Source: Chryseobacterium herbae (GTDB lineage: Bacteria > Bacteroidota > Bacteroidia > Flavobacteriales > Weeksellaceae). Taken from it: a stretch of DNA of 64,000 nucleotides. A program made the position numbers and the translations under genes. This document shows positions 9,195-18,745 of this stretch, in pieces; within the stretch, counting starts at the first letter, position 1, and every line of letters starts with the position of its first letter. The notes under the pieces were generated by a model. It saw only the letters and a program-made list of their open reading frames with translations. It did no database searches and had not been told where the DNA came from. The DNA is taken from positions 643,991 to 707,990 of the forward strand of contig NZ_JAOAMU010000001.1 in the NCBI RefSeq assembly GCF_025154075.1, written 5' to 3'.

Positions 9195-10109
9195 TTAAAT
9201 TTTTACACTTTCCAGCGCTTTTGGAAGGAAGGTATTAGGAAAAATAGTTCTGGCCTCATCCGTAAATACCGTAAGGTCTCCATATCGGTTTGAAAAATGT
9301 CCCAGGATAAGTTTCCCCACTTCAGCTTTCTGAGCAATTGTTGCTGCTTCCAAAGCCGTTGAATGTCCGGTATAATCCGCCATCTCTTTCAGATCATGAA
9401 GGAAAGTAGATTCATGATATAGAACGGTTACATTTTTAATAATCGGCAACACCGTTTCAAGATAACGGGTATCACTGCAAAACGCATAAGAAACCGGAGG
9501 TGCCGGATCCAGGGTCAGTATTTCATTTTTAAGAACGTATCCGTCGCTCAGTACAAAGTCTTTTCCTGCTTTTATATTGTGGTAATCACAGCTTTCTATT
9601 TCGCTGTATTTGGCGATTTCCTTCATATTGAGATGTCTGTCTTTCGGTTTTTCTTTAAATAGATAACCGTTACAGTATATTCTGTGATCCAAAGGAATGG
9701 TATATACTTCTACCCTGCTGTCTTCATAGATCTTTTCGGAAGAGTCTTTATCCAGCTCGTGATAAATAACGTCAAAACCGCGATGCGTTTCTGTAATCGT
9801 AAAGATGGTTTCCAGCATTTTTTTAATGCCTTTCGGACCATAAACATGAATAGGAGTATCCCTTCCAAGCAAACGGAAAGACGCAATAAGCCCCGGCAAA
9901 CCGAAACAATGGTCGCCGTGCAGGTGTGATATAAAGATATGATTGATCTTTGAAAATCTTGCTTTCGCTTTTCTCAGCTGTACCTGTGTTCCCTCTCCAC
10001 AATCGATCAGGAAGTGTCTTTCTTCTATTTCCAGCAGCTGGGCTGTGGGTGAAGAATTGATGGTCGGAATAGCTGAGTTAAAGCCCAGTATCGTTAAATA
10101 AGTACTCAA
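9195..10109 (-). CDS. rnz: Ribonuclease Z
   Basis: A 304-residue metallo-beta-lactamase-fold protein of normal length for bacterial RNase Z/ElaC, the endonuclease that removes 3' trailers from tRNA precursors. The zinc-binding signature HLHGDH is at residues 62-67. The glycine-rich FLIDCGEGTQ segment, the SDTRY aspartate, the TGHSTA histidine and the GHFSNRY histidine complete the expected ligand set. The exosite loop region (residues about 150-170, LFKEKPKDRHLN) is short, as in other bacterial forms. It precedes the TIGR02757-type gene by 5 bp in the same direction. Confidence is high because all catalytic motifs are present. Confidence 0.95.
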   Translation of the reverse strand: MSTYLTILGFNSAIPTINSSPTAQLLEIEERHFLIDCGEGTQVQLRKAKARFSKINHIFISHLHGDHCFGLPGLIASFRLLGRDTPIHVYGPKGIKKMLETIFTITETHRGFDVIYHELDKDSSEKIYEDSRVEVYTIPLDHRIYCNGYLFKEKPKDRHLNMKEIAKYSEIESCDYHNIKAGKDFVLSDGYVLKNEILTLDPAPPVSYAFCSDTRYLETVLPIIKNVTVLYHESTFLHDLKEMADYTGHSTALEAATIAQKAEVGKLILGHFSNRYGDLTVFTDEARTIFPNTFLPKALESVKI

Positions 10110-10164
10110 ATCAATAGTTTATTGAAACAAATGTACGAATGAAAATCTAAACATAGGTTTAGAA

Positions 10165-10740
10165 TTAATCTTTTACTTTCAGAAACTCCAGGAACAGATC
10201 CAATGCCTGTTTACGGTGGCTGATTCTGTTTTTATCTTCCGGATTCATTTCCGCAAAAGTCATGTCATAACTTTCAGGAACGAAGATCGGATCATAGCCG
10301 AATCCTTTATGGCCTTTATTTTCCGTCAATAAATTTCCATGAGCTTTGCCCTCAAAATAGCGGGCTCCGTTTTCATCATAATAACATAAAACAGTAATGA
10401 AATAGGCTTTCCTGTTGTTTTCACCTTTCAATTCGCTTAAAACTTTTTCGATGTTTTTAGCAAAATCGTGGTCTCCGGCATAACGGGCGGAAAAAATTCC
10501 GGGTCTGCCGTCTAAAGCTTCCACTACAAGTCCGCTGTCGTCCCCCAAGCTGGGAATTCCGGTTTTCTCAAAACAGTACTTTGCTTTGATCAGGGCATTG
10601 GCATTGAAAGAATCGCCATCTTCTACGATTTCTTCGTGAATATTATAATCTGTAAGGCTTTTTACTGTAAAATCATTTCCCAGAATCTGCTGGATCTCTT
10701 CTTTTTTGTGTACGTTGTGCGTAGCAACCAATAATTCCAT
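10165..10740 (-). CDS. Non-canonical purine NTP pyrophosphatase, RdgB/HAM1 family
   Basis: This enzyme hydrolyses ITP, dITP and XTP to the monophosphates, keeping deaminated purines out of DNA and RNA. The family hallmarks are present: ELLVATHNVHKKEEI at the N-terminus (the T-x-N substrate motif), DDSGLVVEALDGRPGIFSARYAG in the middle, GFGYDPIFVP, and RISHRKQAL near the end. I use the ATG at 10740 (191 residues) rather than the in-frame ATG four codons upstream, because homologs begin MELLVATxN. The gap to rnz is 55 bp and to the CPBP gene 57-70 bp, all on the same strand. Confidence 0.93.
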   Translation of the reverse strand: MELLVATHNVHKKEEIQQILGNDFTVKSLTDYNIHEEIVEDGDSFNANALIKAKYCFEKTGIPSLGDDSGLVVEALDGRPGIFSARYAGDHDFAKNIEKVLSELKGENNRKAYFITVLCYYDENGARYFEGKAHGNLLTENKGHKGFGYDPIFVPESYDMTFAEMNPEDKNRISHRKQALDLFLEFLKVKD

Positions 10741-10809
10741 ATCTATATTCATTTTTGCTCAATTCGTTTGTCCGTATGTTAGTTACGGCTCATTTACTCT
10801 TGTTATCCA

Positions 10810-11640
10810 TTAAATTTCAGCGTAATGCACTTTATTCTTCTTCATAAAAAGGTAGTAGAATAATGAAAAAAGAACAATTCCGACGGCTAAAATAACCCAT
10901 TCGGAAATTTTCAAAGCATCTGCAAAACTTTCGCTTTTGGTGTAAGTCACCAGCATTGAAGAACACAGGTTGTTAAATCCGTGCAGCAGCATCGGCAGCA
11001 ACAGGGATTTTGTTTTATAATAGACTAATCCCAAAACACCGCCCAATAATACTGCCCCTACAAACTGCCATGGATTTCCGTGGATCACCCCAAAGATAAC
11101 GGATGCATAAAAAATCGCTCTTTTAGGATCTACACCTTTATTCATTAAACCTTTCTGGATAATTCCTCTGAAAATAATCTCTTCAAAAATCGGGGCCATA
11201 ATCACCGTCATGATGATCATAATGACAGGTTCAAAAGTAAGTTGCTCCATCAGCTGGGCAAAATATTCATAATACTTTCCCCAAAACGGTCCTGTGATAG
11301 GAATAAGTGAGGTGATAAATTCTGAGATAAACATCATCCCGAGCATCATAGGAAATATCAGGAGATAGGTGTAAAAATTGGTAGGCGAAAAGTTGAAATT
11401 CAGTTTTTTTCCTGTGCTTGGTCTCACAATAAAAAAATCAAAAAAAGCAATTGCTGTCAAAAAACCAACAGCGTTTGTCAGCATTAAAAACCAGTCTTTC
11501 AGTTCAAGGTTTTCTCTGAAAGCAATTTTCCAGAAACTCCCAAAAAAGGTAACAGCCATTGTTCCTATGAATAATCCTGCCACCAGGACAAGCCCACCGA
11601 TCCATGTGAACGTAAACTTCGGATACCTGCTATTTTCCAT
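10810..11640 (-). CDS. CPBP family intramembrane metalloprotease
   Basis: A 276-residue polytopic membrane protein of the CAAX-protease/bacteriocin-processing (Abi) family. The three catalytic motifs are visible in order: EEIIFRG with E153, E154 and R158; FGVIHGN with H187; and LLHGFNN with H220 and N224. Hydrophobic segments lie at about residues 12-36, 52-72, 90-112, 135-150, 177-207 and 246-268. Members cleave or bind membrane substrates, but the substrate here is unknown. The gene has a good promoter of its own and diverges from the membrane-protein gene at 11750. Confidence 0.88.
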   Translation of the reverse strand: MENSRYPKFTFTWIGGLVLVAGLFIGTMAVTFFGSFWKIAFRENLELKDWFLMLTNAVGFLTAIAFFDFFIVRPSTGKKLNFNFSPTNFYTYLLIFPMMLGMMFISEFITSLIPITGPFWGKYYEYFAQLMEQLTFEPVIMIIMTVIMAPIFEEIIFRGIIQKGLMNKGVDPKRAIFYASVIFGVIHGNPWQFVGAVLLGGVLGLVYYKTKSLLLPMLLHGFNNLCSSMLVTYTKSESFADALKISEWVILAVGIVLFSLFYYLFMKKNKVHYAEI

Positions 11641-11668
11641 GCTTTTCTCTGTAAAAAATTTATGAAAA

Positions 11669-11699
11669 CAAAGATAATTTTTTTGAAAGCCTTAAGCAA
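11669..11699 (-). promoter_or_regulatory. Promoter for the CPBP protease gene
   Basis: Minus-strand TTG (11699-11697), a 20-nt spacer and TATCTTTG (11676-11669) match the phylum consensus closely. The predicted start of transcription is about 20 nt before the ATG at 11640. Confidence 0.65.
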
Positions 11700-11749
11700 C
11701 TAAAAAAGGAAATACTTATTTTCGCCTATTCATCACAATCACAGCCAGA

Positions 11750-12442
11750 ATGAACTCAGAAAAGTTTTTCCAAAGTTTAGAATCTAAAATCAGCACATTT
11801 CCGACATTCATACTTCAGACACTTCTTTATGGCGTATTGCTTTTCGGTTGTGGTTTTCTTATCCTTCTTCCCGCGTATGGAATTTACAAAAGAGGTATTG
11901 AAGTGATGCTTATTCCGGCATTAATCTGTTTCCCTATAGGATTTGGCATTTTAATTCCTTCTGTAAAGCATTATATCATCAAAAGAAATCTTACAGCAAG
12001 TAAAATTATCATTAATGAAACCGGAATTCTTTATTGTAATTCAAAAAATGAAGCTGTAAAAAAAATACTGTACGCCGATCTTGTTGCTTCCGGAAAAGAA
12101 TTTGACATTTCATCACACAACACCCGAAATTCGGGAATCATTCCGCTGCTCGAAGTGTTCATAAAATCTGAAAAAGAAGCCCCAAATTCTTTATATGTTG
12201 AAATGGCTCTTCCACTCCATGTCATCAAAGACCGTTATACACTGTACGCTCGTTTTCTACAAGGAATCAGTATTTTCCGACCGGATCTGAAAATTGCTCC
12301 TCAGGTTTTTCATAGCTATTTCATTGACCCGGAAACATGGAAAATAGATCGAAAAAGTGAAGGTTTTACACTTCTGTTCGTTATATTAGCAGCCTTTTCA
12401 ATCTGTGGACTTATACTCTGGCTGGTATTTTATTTTACTTAA
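11750..12442 (+). CDS. Hypothetical membrane protein
   Basis: A 230-residue protein I do not recognise. Two hydrophobic stretches near the N-terminus (about residues 22-42 and 48-68) are followed by a soluble middle part with a pleckstrin/photosystem-like beta-rich look (KIIINETGILYCNSKNEAVKKILYADLVASGKE) and a final membrane helix (about residues 206-228). The middle part superficially resembles PH-like domains in bacterial membrane proteins, but I cannot confirm this. It is transcribed divergently from the CPBP gene and precedes prfC by 163 bp. Confidence 0.7.
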   Translation: MNSEKFFQSLESKISTFPTFILQTLLYGVLLFGCGFLILLPAYGIYKRGIEVMLIPALICFPIGFGILIPSVKHYIIKRNLTASKIIINETGILYCNSKNEAVKKILYADLVASGKEFDISSHNTRNSGIIPLLEVFIKSEKEAPNSLYVEMALPLHVIKDRYTLYARFLQGISIFRPDLKIAPQVFHSYFIDPETWKIDRKSEGFTLLFVILAAFSICGLILWLVFYFT

Positions 12443-12605
12443 AAAGAGAAGCCAAACTGAGGTTGAGACTAAGGTTTAGACAGTAGCTAAATATGTAAAC
12501 CCTGAAACTCTAAAACTCGAATCCCGTACCCCCTCACCCATTTATTCAGTAAATTATTTGAAAACCTCGCAAAAAATCCCGATTTTTGCAACTTCAAAAT
12601 ACACT

Positions 12606-14201
12606 ATGTCAGACTTAATCAAAGAAATACAAAAAAGAAAGACTTTCGGGATCATTTCCCACCCGGATGCCGGAAAAACAACCCTTACGGAAAAATTACT
12701 TCTTTTCGGGGGTGCTATTCAGGAAGCCGGTGCGGTAAAGTCCAACAAAATAAAAAAAGGAGCTACCTCCGACTTTATGGAAATCGAAAGACAGAGAGGG
12801 ATCTCTGTAGCGACTTCCGTATTGGCTTTTGAATATAAAGACCACAAAATAAACATCCTGGATACACCGGGTCACAAAGATTTTGCTGAAGATACTTACA
12901 GAACTTTAACTGCCGTAGATTCCGTTATCGTTGTTATCGACGTTGCAAAAGGGGTTGAGGAACAGACTGAAAAATTGGTGAAGGTCTGCAGAATGAGAAA
13001 CATCCCTATGCTTGTTTTCATTAATAAGCTTGACCGTGAAGGTAAGGATGCCTTTGATCTTTTGGATGAGGTGGAGCAGAAATTAGGATTAAGAGTGGTT
13101 CCATTATCCATTCCGATTGGGATGGGAAGTGACTTCCAGGGAATTTATAATATCTGGGAAAATAATATCCAGCTTTTCCTTGAAGAAAAGAAACAGAAAG
13201 TAGGTGAAACGATTAAGTTTGACGATATCAATGATCCTTCAATTGACGAGGTGATCGGAGAAAAAGCTGCTCAGAATCTAAGAGAAGAACTGGAACTTGT
13301 ACAGTCTGTATATCCTGAGTTCAGCCGTGATGATTATATGGCAGGCGATCTGCAGCCGGTATTTTTCGGTTCTGCTTTGAATAATTTCGGAGTACGTGAG
13401 TTATTGGATGCATTTATTGAAATTGCCCCAATGCCTCAGCCTAAAGAAAGTGATACGCGTCTTGTAAAGCCTGAAGAAAGTACTTTTACAGGATTCGTTT
13501 TCAAGATCCACGCGAATATGGATCCGAAACATAGAGACCGATTGGCCTTTGTGAAAATTGTTTCGGGAACATTCAAAAGAAATGAAAATTATTTATTGGT
13601 AAGAGAAGGTAAAAAAATGAAGTTCTCTTCCCCGAATGCCTTCTTCGCCGACAAAAAGGAGGTTGTGGACGAAAGTTTCCCGGGAGATATTGTAGGCCTT
13701 CATGATACCGGAAGTTTCAGAATCGGTGATACCCTGACAGGAGGTGAAAAATTGAGCTTTAAAGGGGTTCCAAGCTTCTCTCCGGAGCATTTCCGTTATA
13801 TCAACAACAGTGATCCACTTAAAGCTAAGCAACTGGCAAAAGGTATTGATCAGCTGATGGATGAGGGGGTTGCCCAGTTATTTACCCTGGAAATGAACAA
13901 CAGAAAGATCATAGGAACAGTAGGTGCGCTTCAATACGAGGTTATTCAATACCGTCTGGAGCATGAGTACGGTGCAAAATGTACCTACGAACCTCTTTCC
14001 ATGCATAAGGCATGTTGGGTGGAAGCTGATGAGAAATCTGATGAATTTAGAGAGTTTGCAAGACTGAAGCAGCGTTTCCTTGCCAGAGATAAATACGATC
14101 AGCTGGTATTCCTGGCAGATTCTTCATTTACAATTCATATGACACAGGAAAAATTCCCGAATGTGAAGCTGCATTTTATCAGTGAATTTAATAATGAGTA
14201 A
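12606..14201 (+). CDS. prfC: Peptide chain release factor 3
   Basis: RF3 is the GTPase that recycles RF1/RF2 from the ribosome after termination. The product is 531 residues from the ATG at 12606, close to the 529 residues typical of the family; the in-frame ATG at 12558 would add 16 residues without similarity to the family. The GTPase motifs are present: SHPDAGKTTLTEK (P-loop), ERQRGISVATSV (switch I), DTPGHKDF and NKLDRE. The RF3-specific C-terminal part follows (FRYINNSDPLKAKQL, VGALQYEVIQYRLEHEYG). A strong bidirectional hairpin follows the stop. Confidence 0.96.
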   Translation: MSDLIKEIQKRKTFGIISHPDAGKTTLTEKLLLFGGAIQEAGAVKSNKIKKGATSDFMEIERQRGISVATSVLAFEYKDHKINILDTPGHKDFAEDTYRTLTAVDSVIVVIDVAKGVEEQTEKLVKVCRMRNIPMLVFINKLDREGKDAFDLLDEVEQKLGLRVVPLSIPIGMGSDFQGIYNIWENNIQLFLEEKKQKVGETIKFDDINDPSIDEVIGEKAAQNLREELELVQSVYPEFSRDDYMAGDLQPVFFGSALNNFGVRELLDAFIEIAPMPQPKESDTRLVKPEESTFTGFVFKIHANMDPKHRDRLAFVKIVSGTFKRNENYLLVREGKKMKFSSPNAFFADKKEVVDESFPGDIVGLHDTGSFRIGDTLTGGEKLSFKGVPSFSPEHFRYINNSDPLKAKQLAKGIDQLMDEGVAQLFTLEMNNRKIIGTVGALQYEVIQYRLEHEYGAKCTYEPLSMHKACWVEADEKSDEFREFARLKQRFLARDKYDQLVFLADSSFTIHMTQEKFPNVKLHFISEFNNE

Positions 14202-14220
14202 TATTAAACCCATAAAAAAG

Positions 14221-14250
14221 AAAAAACCGTTCATATGAACGGTTTTTTTT
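14221..14250. terminator. Bidirectional terminator between prfC and the metalloprotease gene
   Basis: AAAACCGTTCATATGAACGGTTTT is a near-perfect palindrome with an A-tract before and a T-tract after it (14221-14250). It can terminate prfC rightwards and the convergent metalloprotease gene leftwards. Confidence 0.88.
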
Positions 14251-14270
14251 ATTGAATCTATTGAGATGAT

Positions 14271-16592
14271 TTACTTTGGTACCATCATTAATTTCTTGAC
14301 AATTTTTTCTCCATCTACCTTAACATGAATCATGTAGGATTCGGTAGGTAAATGTTTTAAGTTAATCTGTTCCAGATCCTGGTCAAATATATATTTGGTC
14401 TTTTTAGGAACAACCAGTTTTCCATCCATTGAAAATATTTCGTAAGAAATAACATAAGGACGCAATGGAGCCTGTCTAGGGAAATCTGCTTTAATATAAA
14501 CATAACCATCGTTGGAAGGCACAGGATATATCATCAGTCCCTGGTAAATTCTTGTAGGTATTATCGGATTTGTCGGATTTGGACCCGGATCTACTATAAC
14601 AGCTGAATTAATTGTAAAATTTTGTGAATTAACATTTAAAAATACATTATCCACAGCTTTCACCATAATTCTGGCATTGTTCGAAACTGTTCCAAGACCG
14701 GCCGGAACAGTATAATTATAAGTTCCACTGTTAGGAGTACTTGCCACCAAAACAGTTGGGAAAGTAAGACCTCCGTCTTTTGACAACAGGATCGTTACAT
14801 TAGGTGTGCTTACAGGTGCAGCTGTTGTATTGGCAACATCCCATGTAATGGCATATGACTGACCTTGAGTCCAAACAACTCCCGCAGCGTTTTGTGAAGT
14901 AACCACGAAAGGTCCCGCCGCATTGACAACGGTAAGTTTCACATCATCACGTCCTGTCTGCCCTCCCAGAGGATTATTATCTCTTACAAGAACTGAAAAA
15001 TTAAGATCTCTTCCTGCGGAGGCAAGCTTCTCCCATGCTCTCACATCTGTAGGAGTTACAATGGCAGGGTTATAGCCGGAAACAATGGTTGACAGTCTGG
15101 GAAAGTATCTTGAAGGCGACGCTGTTGGCATTACAGACCTGAAAAGAGGTCCTACTGCATTGGTCGGTTGAGGCGGCTGAGTCGCAACCCCAAAATCAGT
15201 TTGTTCCCAGGTATAGGTAAGCGCATCATTATCTGCATCTGTAGCAGTTGCCGTTAACATGAACGGTGTACTCTTCGGTATACTTTTGTCCAAGCCAGCA
15301 TTGGCAATGGGCTCTGTATTGGCAATAGGCGTTTTTACACCACAGTTAGAGGTTGTTCCTGAAGTTAATCTGTTATACATTTCTGCGATGCTTACTGCGT
15401 GAAAATAAGCATCACTATGAGGCTGTACATTGGGAGCACAAATACCCGCGTATCCCATAATAGAGCTGGCACTTCCCGGCTCTATGGATGTAGGTGTATT
15501 TCTGTTACAACCATTATTTTGCGTATGGTTGGCTCCAAACTGATGTCCCATTTCATGGGCTACGTAGTCTATTACAAAAGGATCTCCTACCGGAACCGCA
15601 GAACCTGTAACTCCACCCGCCTTGCTATTTCCACAAATTGAAGGAGTAGCTGCTAAGCCATTATCATTTCCTGCATTTGCCTGAAAGAACAAGTGTCCTA
15701 TATCGTAGTTGGCAGCACCAATAATAGTATTGGTAACTGTGATATTTTCATTTAACATCTGGCCGGCATCCAGGGTATTAAAAGTATCTGTACTGATAAA
15801 GAATAAAGAATCTGTATTCGGAATAAGCTGCAATCTTACTGAAATATCTTTTTCAAAAACTTCATTTAATCTTGTTACAGCCAGGTTAACAGCCGCAAGA
15901 ACTGCTGTTTTTTTCTGAGCATCCGTTCCTGAACCTACACCAGCCTGTCCTGCAATATAAGCCGTATATTCTGTTGTCGTTGTAATGGCCAGCCTGTACT
16001 TCCTGAGTAATCCATCAATAACTGTTTTCTGAACATTTAAAGCTGATTCATTCCGTTCATTATTTTCATTAAAAAGACATTCAAACTGATTGGGAGATGA
16101 AGCCTTTTTTCTGTCATAAAGTTTATAAACGTTATTATCTTTTGTATAGGAATCGATATAATAAATTCCCTGATTATTTCTGATCATACCATTAAATCCA
16201 AAATAAGGATCTATAGTAAACTTTAAAACTGCTGATTGGTCACCTTTTTTAAATCCAGTATAAGAACGGATCTCAGAATATCTGTTCTGAAGGTCTGGAT
16301 GCATCGTTGATGATTCGAAAACCTCGTAGGTATCAAAGCCCCCTTCAAGGTTTGGAAAATTCAACAGCACTCCTTTTTGAGACAGATGGAGGTCACTGTC
16401 CGGCAAGTTTTTAAGTTGATTTTGAATCTCACTGACATTAAGTTTAAACAAAGTGAAATCAGTAATCTTTACATTACTTTCACGAATTTCACTGTTGCTC
16501 TTTGAGTCAGGTTTTTTCCAATAATTTTTTTGAGCAAACCCTACTGCTGAAAACATGAGTAAGGTTCCCAAAACCAGTAATTTTTTCTTCAT
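14271..16592 (-). CDS. Secreted reprolysin-like (M12) zinc metalloprotease with T9SS type A sorting domain
   Basis: A 773-residue exported protease. Residues 1-20 form a signal peptide (ending GFAQ), residues about 21-195 a propeptide-like region, and residues about 200-410 the catalytic domain. The zinc motif HEMGHQFGANH places ligands at H346, H350 and H356 with E347 as general base; the Met-turn SIMGYAG follows at M379, so this is a metzincin of the reprolysin type. PKD/Ig-like modules follow (EPIANAGLDK, DADNDALTYTWEQ). The C-terminal 85 residues (MIYPVPSNDGYVYIK...LMMVPK) look like a type A sorting domain. A small exported-protein gene ends 18 bp upstream. Substrate unknown; probably an extracellular protein-degrading enzyme. 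Confidence 0.9.
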   Translation of the reverse strand: MKKKLLVLGTLLMFSAVGFAQKNYWKKPDSKSNSEIRESNVKITDFTLFKLNVSEIQNQLKNLPDSDLHLSQKGVLLNFPNLEGGFDTYEVFESSTMHPDLQNRYSEIRSYTGFKKGDQSAVLKFTIDPYFGFNGMIRNNQGIYYIDSYTKDNNVYKLYDRKKASSPNQFECLFNENNERNESALNVQKTVIDGLLRKYRLAITTTTEYTAYIAGQAGVGSGTDAQKKTAVLAAVNLAVTRLNEVFEKDISVRLQLIPNTDSLFFISTDTFNTLDAGQMLNENITVTNTIIGAANYDIGHLFFQANAGNDNGLAATPSICGNSKAGGVTGSAVPVGDPFVIDYVAHEMGHQFGANHTQNNGCNRNTPTSIEPGSASSIMGYAGICAPNVQPHSDAYFHAVSIAEMYNRLTSGTTSNCGVKTPIANTEPIANAGLDKSIPKSTPFMLTATATDADNDALTYTWEQTDFGVATQPPQPTNAVGPLFRSVMPTASPSRYFPRLSTIVSGYNPAIVTPTDVRAWEKLASAGRDLNFSVLVRDNNPLGGQTGRDDVKLTVVNAAGPFVVTSQNAAGVVWTQGQSYAITWDVANTTAAPVSTPNVTILLSKDGGLTFPTVLVASTPNSGTYNYTVPAGLGTVSNNARIMVKAVDNVFLNVNSQNFTINSAVIVDPGPNPTNPIIPTRIYQGLMIYPVPSNDGYVYIKADFPRQAPLRPYVISYEIFSMDGKLVVPKKTKYIFDQDLEQINLKHLPTESYMIHVKVDGEKIVKKLMMVPK

Positions 16593-16610
16593 CTATTTAT
16601 TTTGTTTAAA

Positions 16611-17105
16611 TTAAGAGGTTATTAGCTTAACACCTGAAGGAGTTTTCCCTTCTATTTTAAGAATCAGTATGGGATTCTTTTCTTTGTTCAATAAATATTC
16701 TTCGTTATTAATTTCTTTGTAATAAACATTTAAAACAGATTTCTCTACTTCTATCTTCTCTATTTCAATATCTCCGTATGGCTGTGTTTTCAATTTGGGT
16801 TTCAACACAAGCAGAAACTCACCTTCAGATAATGTCGGAATTGGCGCCGACCGGGAAAACCTCTTATCTTCCATTAAACGGTATAGTTTTATGGTTTCCT
16901 CAAAAGACTGTAAAATGGTATACTCTTTTAATGGTATATCTCTATTCAGTCTTCTTACTTCTGAAAATTGGAGTTCATTAGTATTTCTACTCATTACTGA
17001 TTCTGTTTTAACCATGTTTTTTGTAGCAGAAACATTTGTACAACCTAACCCGCTACCAAATCCAAACAGAAGCAACAAAAAGATCAACAAAAATACTCTT
17101 TTCAT
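16611..17105 (-). CDS. Small exported protein upstream of the metalloprotease
   Basis: A 164-residue protein from the ATG at 17105 (an in-frame ATG at 17126 would add seven residues before the signal sequence). It starts MKRVFLLIFLLLLFGFGSGLGCTN, a signal peptide that could end at a lipoprotein cysteine, although the residue three before the cysteine is glycine rather than the usual leucine. The rest is unrecognised and contains short beta-strand-like segments near the C-terminus (VLNVYYKEI, PILILKIEGK). Only 18 bp separate it from the metalloprotease, so the two are probably co-transcribed; a chaperone or inhibitor role is only a guess from position. Confidence 0.65.
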   Translation of the reverse strand: MKRVFLLIFLLLLFGFGSGLGCTNVSATKNMVKTESVMSRNTNELQFSEVRRLNRDIPLKEYTILQSFEETIKLYRLMEDKRFSRSAPIPTLSEGEFLLVLKPKLKTQPYGDIEIEKIEVEKSVLNVYYKEINNEEYLLNKEKNPILILKIEGKTPSGVKLITS

Positions 17106-17579
17106 TATCAAAATATTAATACACAAATGTAAATATTCAAAAGGTAAATTATAAATATTTTTGAAAAAACTATCAAATAACTATTAAATTAACCAAAAAA
17201 TACAATAATGAGTTGTTAAAATTATACAATTATTTGAAAATAACTAATAATTTAAATAATAAAAGCAAATACCAACCTCGTACTTTTATAAAAATGCATC
17301 TGTAAACAGCTTGTTATACATATACCATATTGGTTAAAGACGAGCAGAAATCTATTCATCCGTTAAAAAGCATGCAATCCATTAAACTTTCCCATAGATT
17401 TTCTTATTTCTAACTGAAAACACACATGAGTTCACCTTCAAATTCTTTGTAAATCTTTTGTAAAATCAAAACAAAACACTGACAACAAGCTAATTACGAT
17501 TTTACCAGCACAATACTTTTCATTTACAAAAGTTTGGGGCTTTTCACCGCTAATTTTACTTCATCAAAAAAATAACGTT
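17106..17579. other. AT-rich intergenic region between divergent genes
   Basis: About 470 bp separates the divergent genes. CAAATGTA at 17124-17131 reads TACATTTG on the minus strand, a possible -7 element for the small exported-protein gene, but I see no TTG at the right distance. No open frame of note, no hairpin terminator and no RNA gene was recognised. Confidence 0.5.
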
Positions 17580-18536
17580 ATGAAAAAGTTCATATTACTC
17601 GTGGTGGTATCAGGCAGTTTTATTATGTGTAAAAAAGCAGAAGGTACCCAATCAAAAATAGAAGATACCTTACATGCAGCGGACAGTGCGACTGCGGCTG
17701 TAAATGAAACCGTTAATTCTATTAATAATACAGCAGATAAAGTTCTGGATTCAGCGAATGTCCGAATAAAGGATTTTGAAGATGCTAAAGGTGAAATTCA
17801 GCAGAAAATAGAAAACACTTCAAAAATAGTAGATTCATTGTCTGATAAAATTACATCTACGAAACTGGAATCTAAAATTGAGAAAAAAGATTCAGCAGAG
17901 AAAAAAAATGAAAAGATCGTTGTGAATGTTCCGGCTCCGAAGGTGATCAAAGAAACCAAAATCATATACAAGGACAAGCCGAAAAACGACAGCTACGAAC
18001 TCAATGCGAAAAACAGAATGGTAAAAACCGGATTGCTATCAGTAAAGGCCGATAATGCCGATACCGTGAAAGAATTGGTGAGGGAAGAAACCGTAAGAAA
18101 CAACGGGTACGTAAAAAGTGAAGAGCTTACCTATATTACCGCAGAGCCTGTCAGAAGGGAATCTTCCTACACGGAAAACACTCAGAGGGTATATTATATG
18201 GATATAAAAGTTCCGATTCAGAATTTCGACGGTTTAATGAATGATCTTAGTGATATCGGTGATATTGAAACCAAGAACATACAGGTGACCGGAAATAACT
18301 ACGCAGACAATACCCTATGCACGATAACGGTAACACTTACCGATAAATCTGACATTGAAAAAGAACCTAAAACTTTCGGTGGAAAATCACTGGCAGCCAT
18401 TTCATCCGGCTGGGGAGTAATCACATCTGCCTTTCTTTTCCTTCTGCCTCTATGGCCACTATTCATAATTGGCGGGATAGGATACTATTTCTACAAGAAG
18501 AAAAACAAAAAAACTACCGACGACCATCCTCAATAA
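17580..18536 (+). CDS. DUF4349 domain-containing lipoprotein
   Basis: A 318-residue protein. The N-terminus MKKFILLVVVSGSFIMCKKAE looks like a lipoprotein signal, with Cys17 as the probable lipidated residue. Residues about 25-115 are a charged, probably helical linker rich in Lys, Asp and Ser. The DUF4349 part starts near NRMVKTGLLSVKADN (about residue 142) and runs through VRNNGYVKSEEL and KVPIQNFDGLMNDLSDIGDI to NNYADN. A transmembrane helix (about residues 280-303, GVITSAFLFLLPLWPLFIIG) and a Lys-rich tail end the protein. DUF4349 proteins are cell-envelope proteins of unknown activity. Confidence 0.85.
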   Translation: MKKFILLVVVSGSFIMCKKAEGTQSKIEDTLHAADSATAAVNETVNSINNTADKVLDSANVRIKDFEDAKGEIQQKIENTSKIVDSLSDKITSTKLESKIEKKDSAEKKNEKIVVNVPAPKVIKETKIIYKDKPKNDSYELNAKNRMVKTGLLSVKADNADTVKELVREETVRNNGYVKSEELTYITAEPVRRESSYTENTQRVYYMDIKVPIQNFDGLMNDLSDIGDIETKNIQVTGNNYADNTLCTITVTLTDKSDIEKEPKTFGGKSLAAISSGWGVITSAFLFLLPLWPLFIIGGIGYYFYKKKNKKTTDDHPQ

Positions 18537-18541
18537 AACAG

Positions 18542-18567
18542 AATCCATCGAAAGGTGGATTTTTTTA
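18542..18567 (+). terminator. Terminator of the DUF4349 gene
   Basis: AATCCATC and GGTGGATT close on a GAAA tetraloop (18542-18561), followed by a T-run. It lies 6 bp after the stop. Confidence 0.82.
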
Positions 18568-18745
18568 ATATTTTTTTAATGAATAAAAAATTTAAACTCA
18601 TTACTTCTTCCTATATTTATATTTACTAAGATAAGCATAGTAATATCCGGATATGAGATGTACATTCCGGTATAAATCAGGAAAAATAAGAATAATATCG
18701 CTTGAAAGAGCGCTTATATATTATTAAAGTAAGTGGTTTGTAAAT

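Noticed and set aside
11690..11749. Clear promoter for the 11750 membrane protein
   Set aside because: TATTTTCG near 11718 is close to the -7 consensus, but no TTG is found at the right distance, so I do not list it.
12558..12605. Upstream ATG for release factor 3
   Set aside because: The 16 extra residues have no match to the family start; MSDLIKEIQKRKTFGI at 12606 is the proper beginning.
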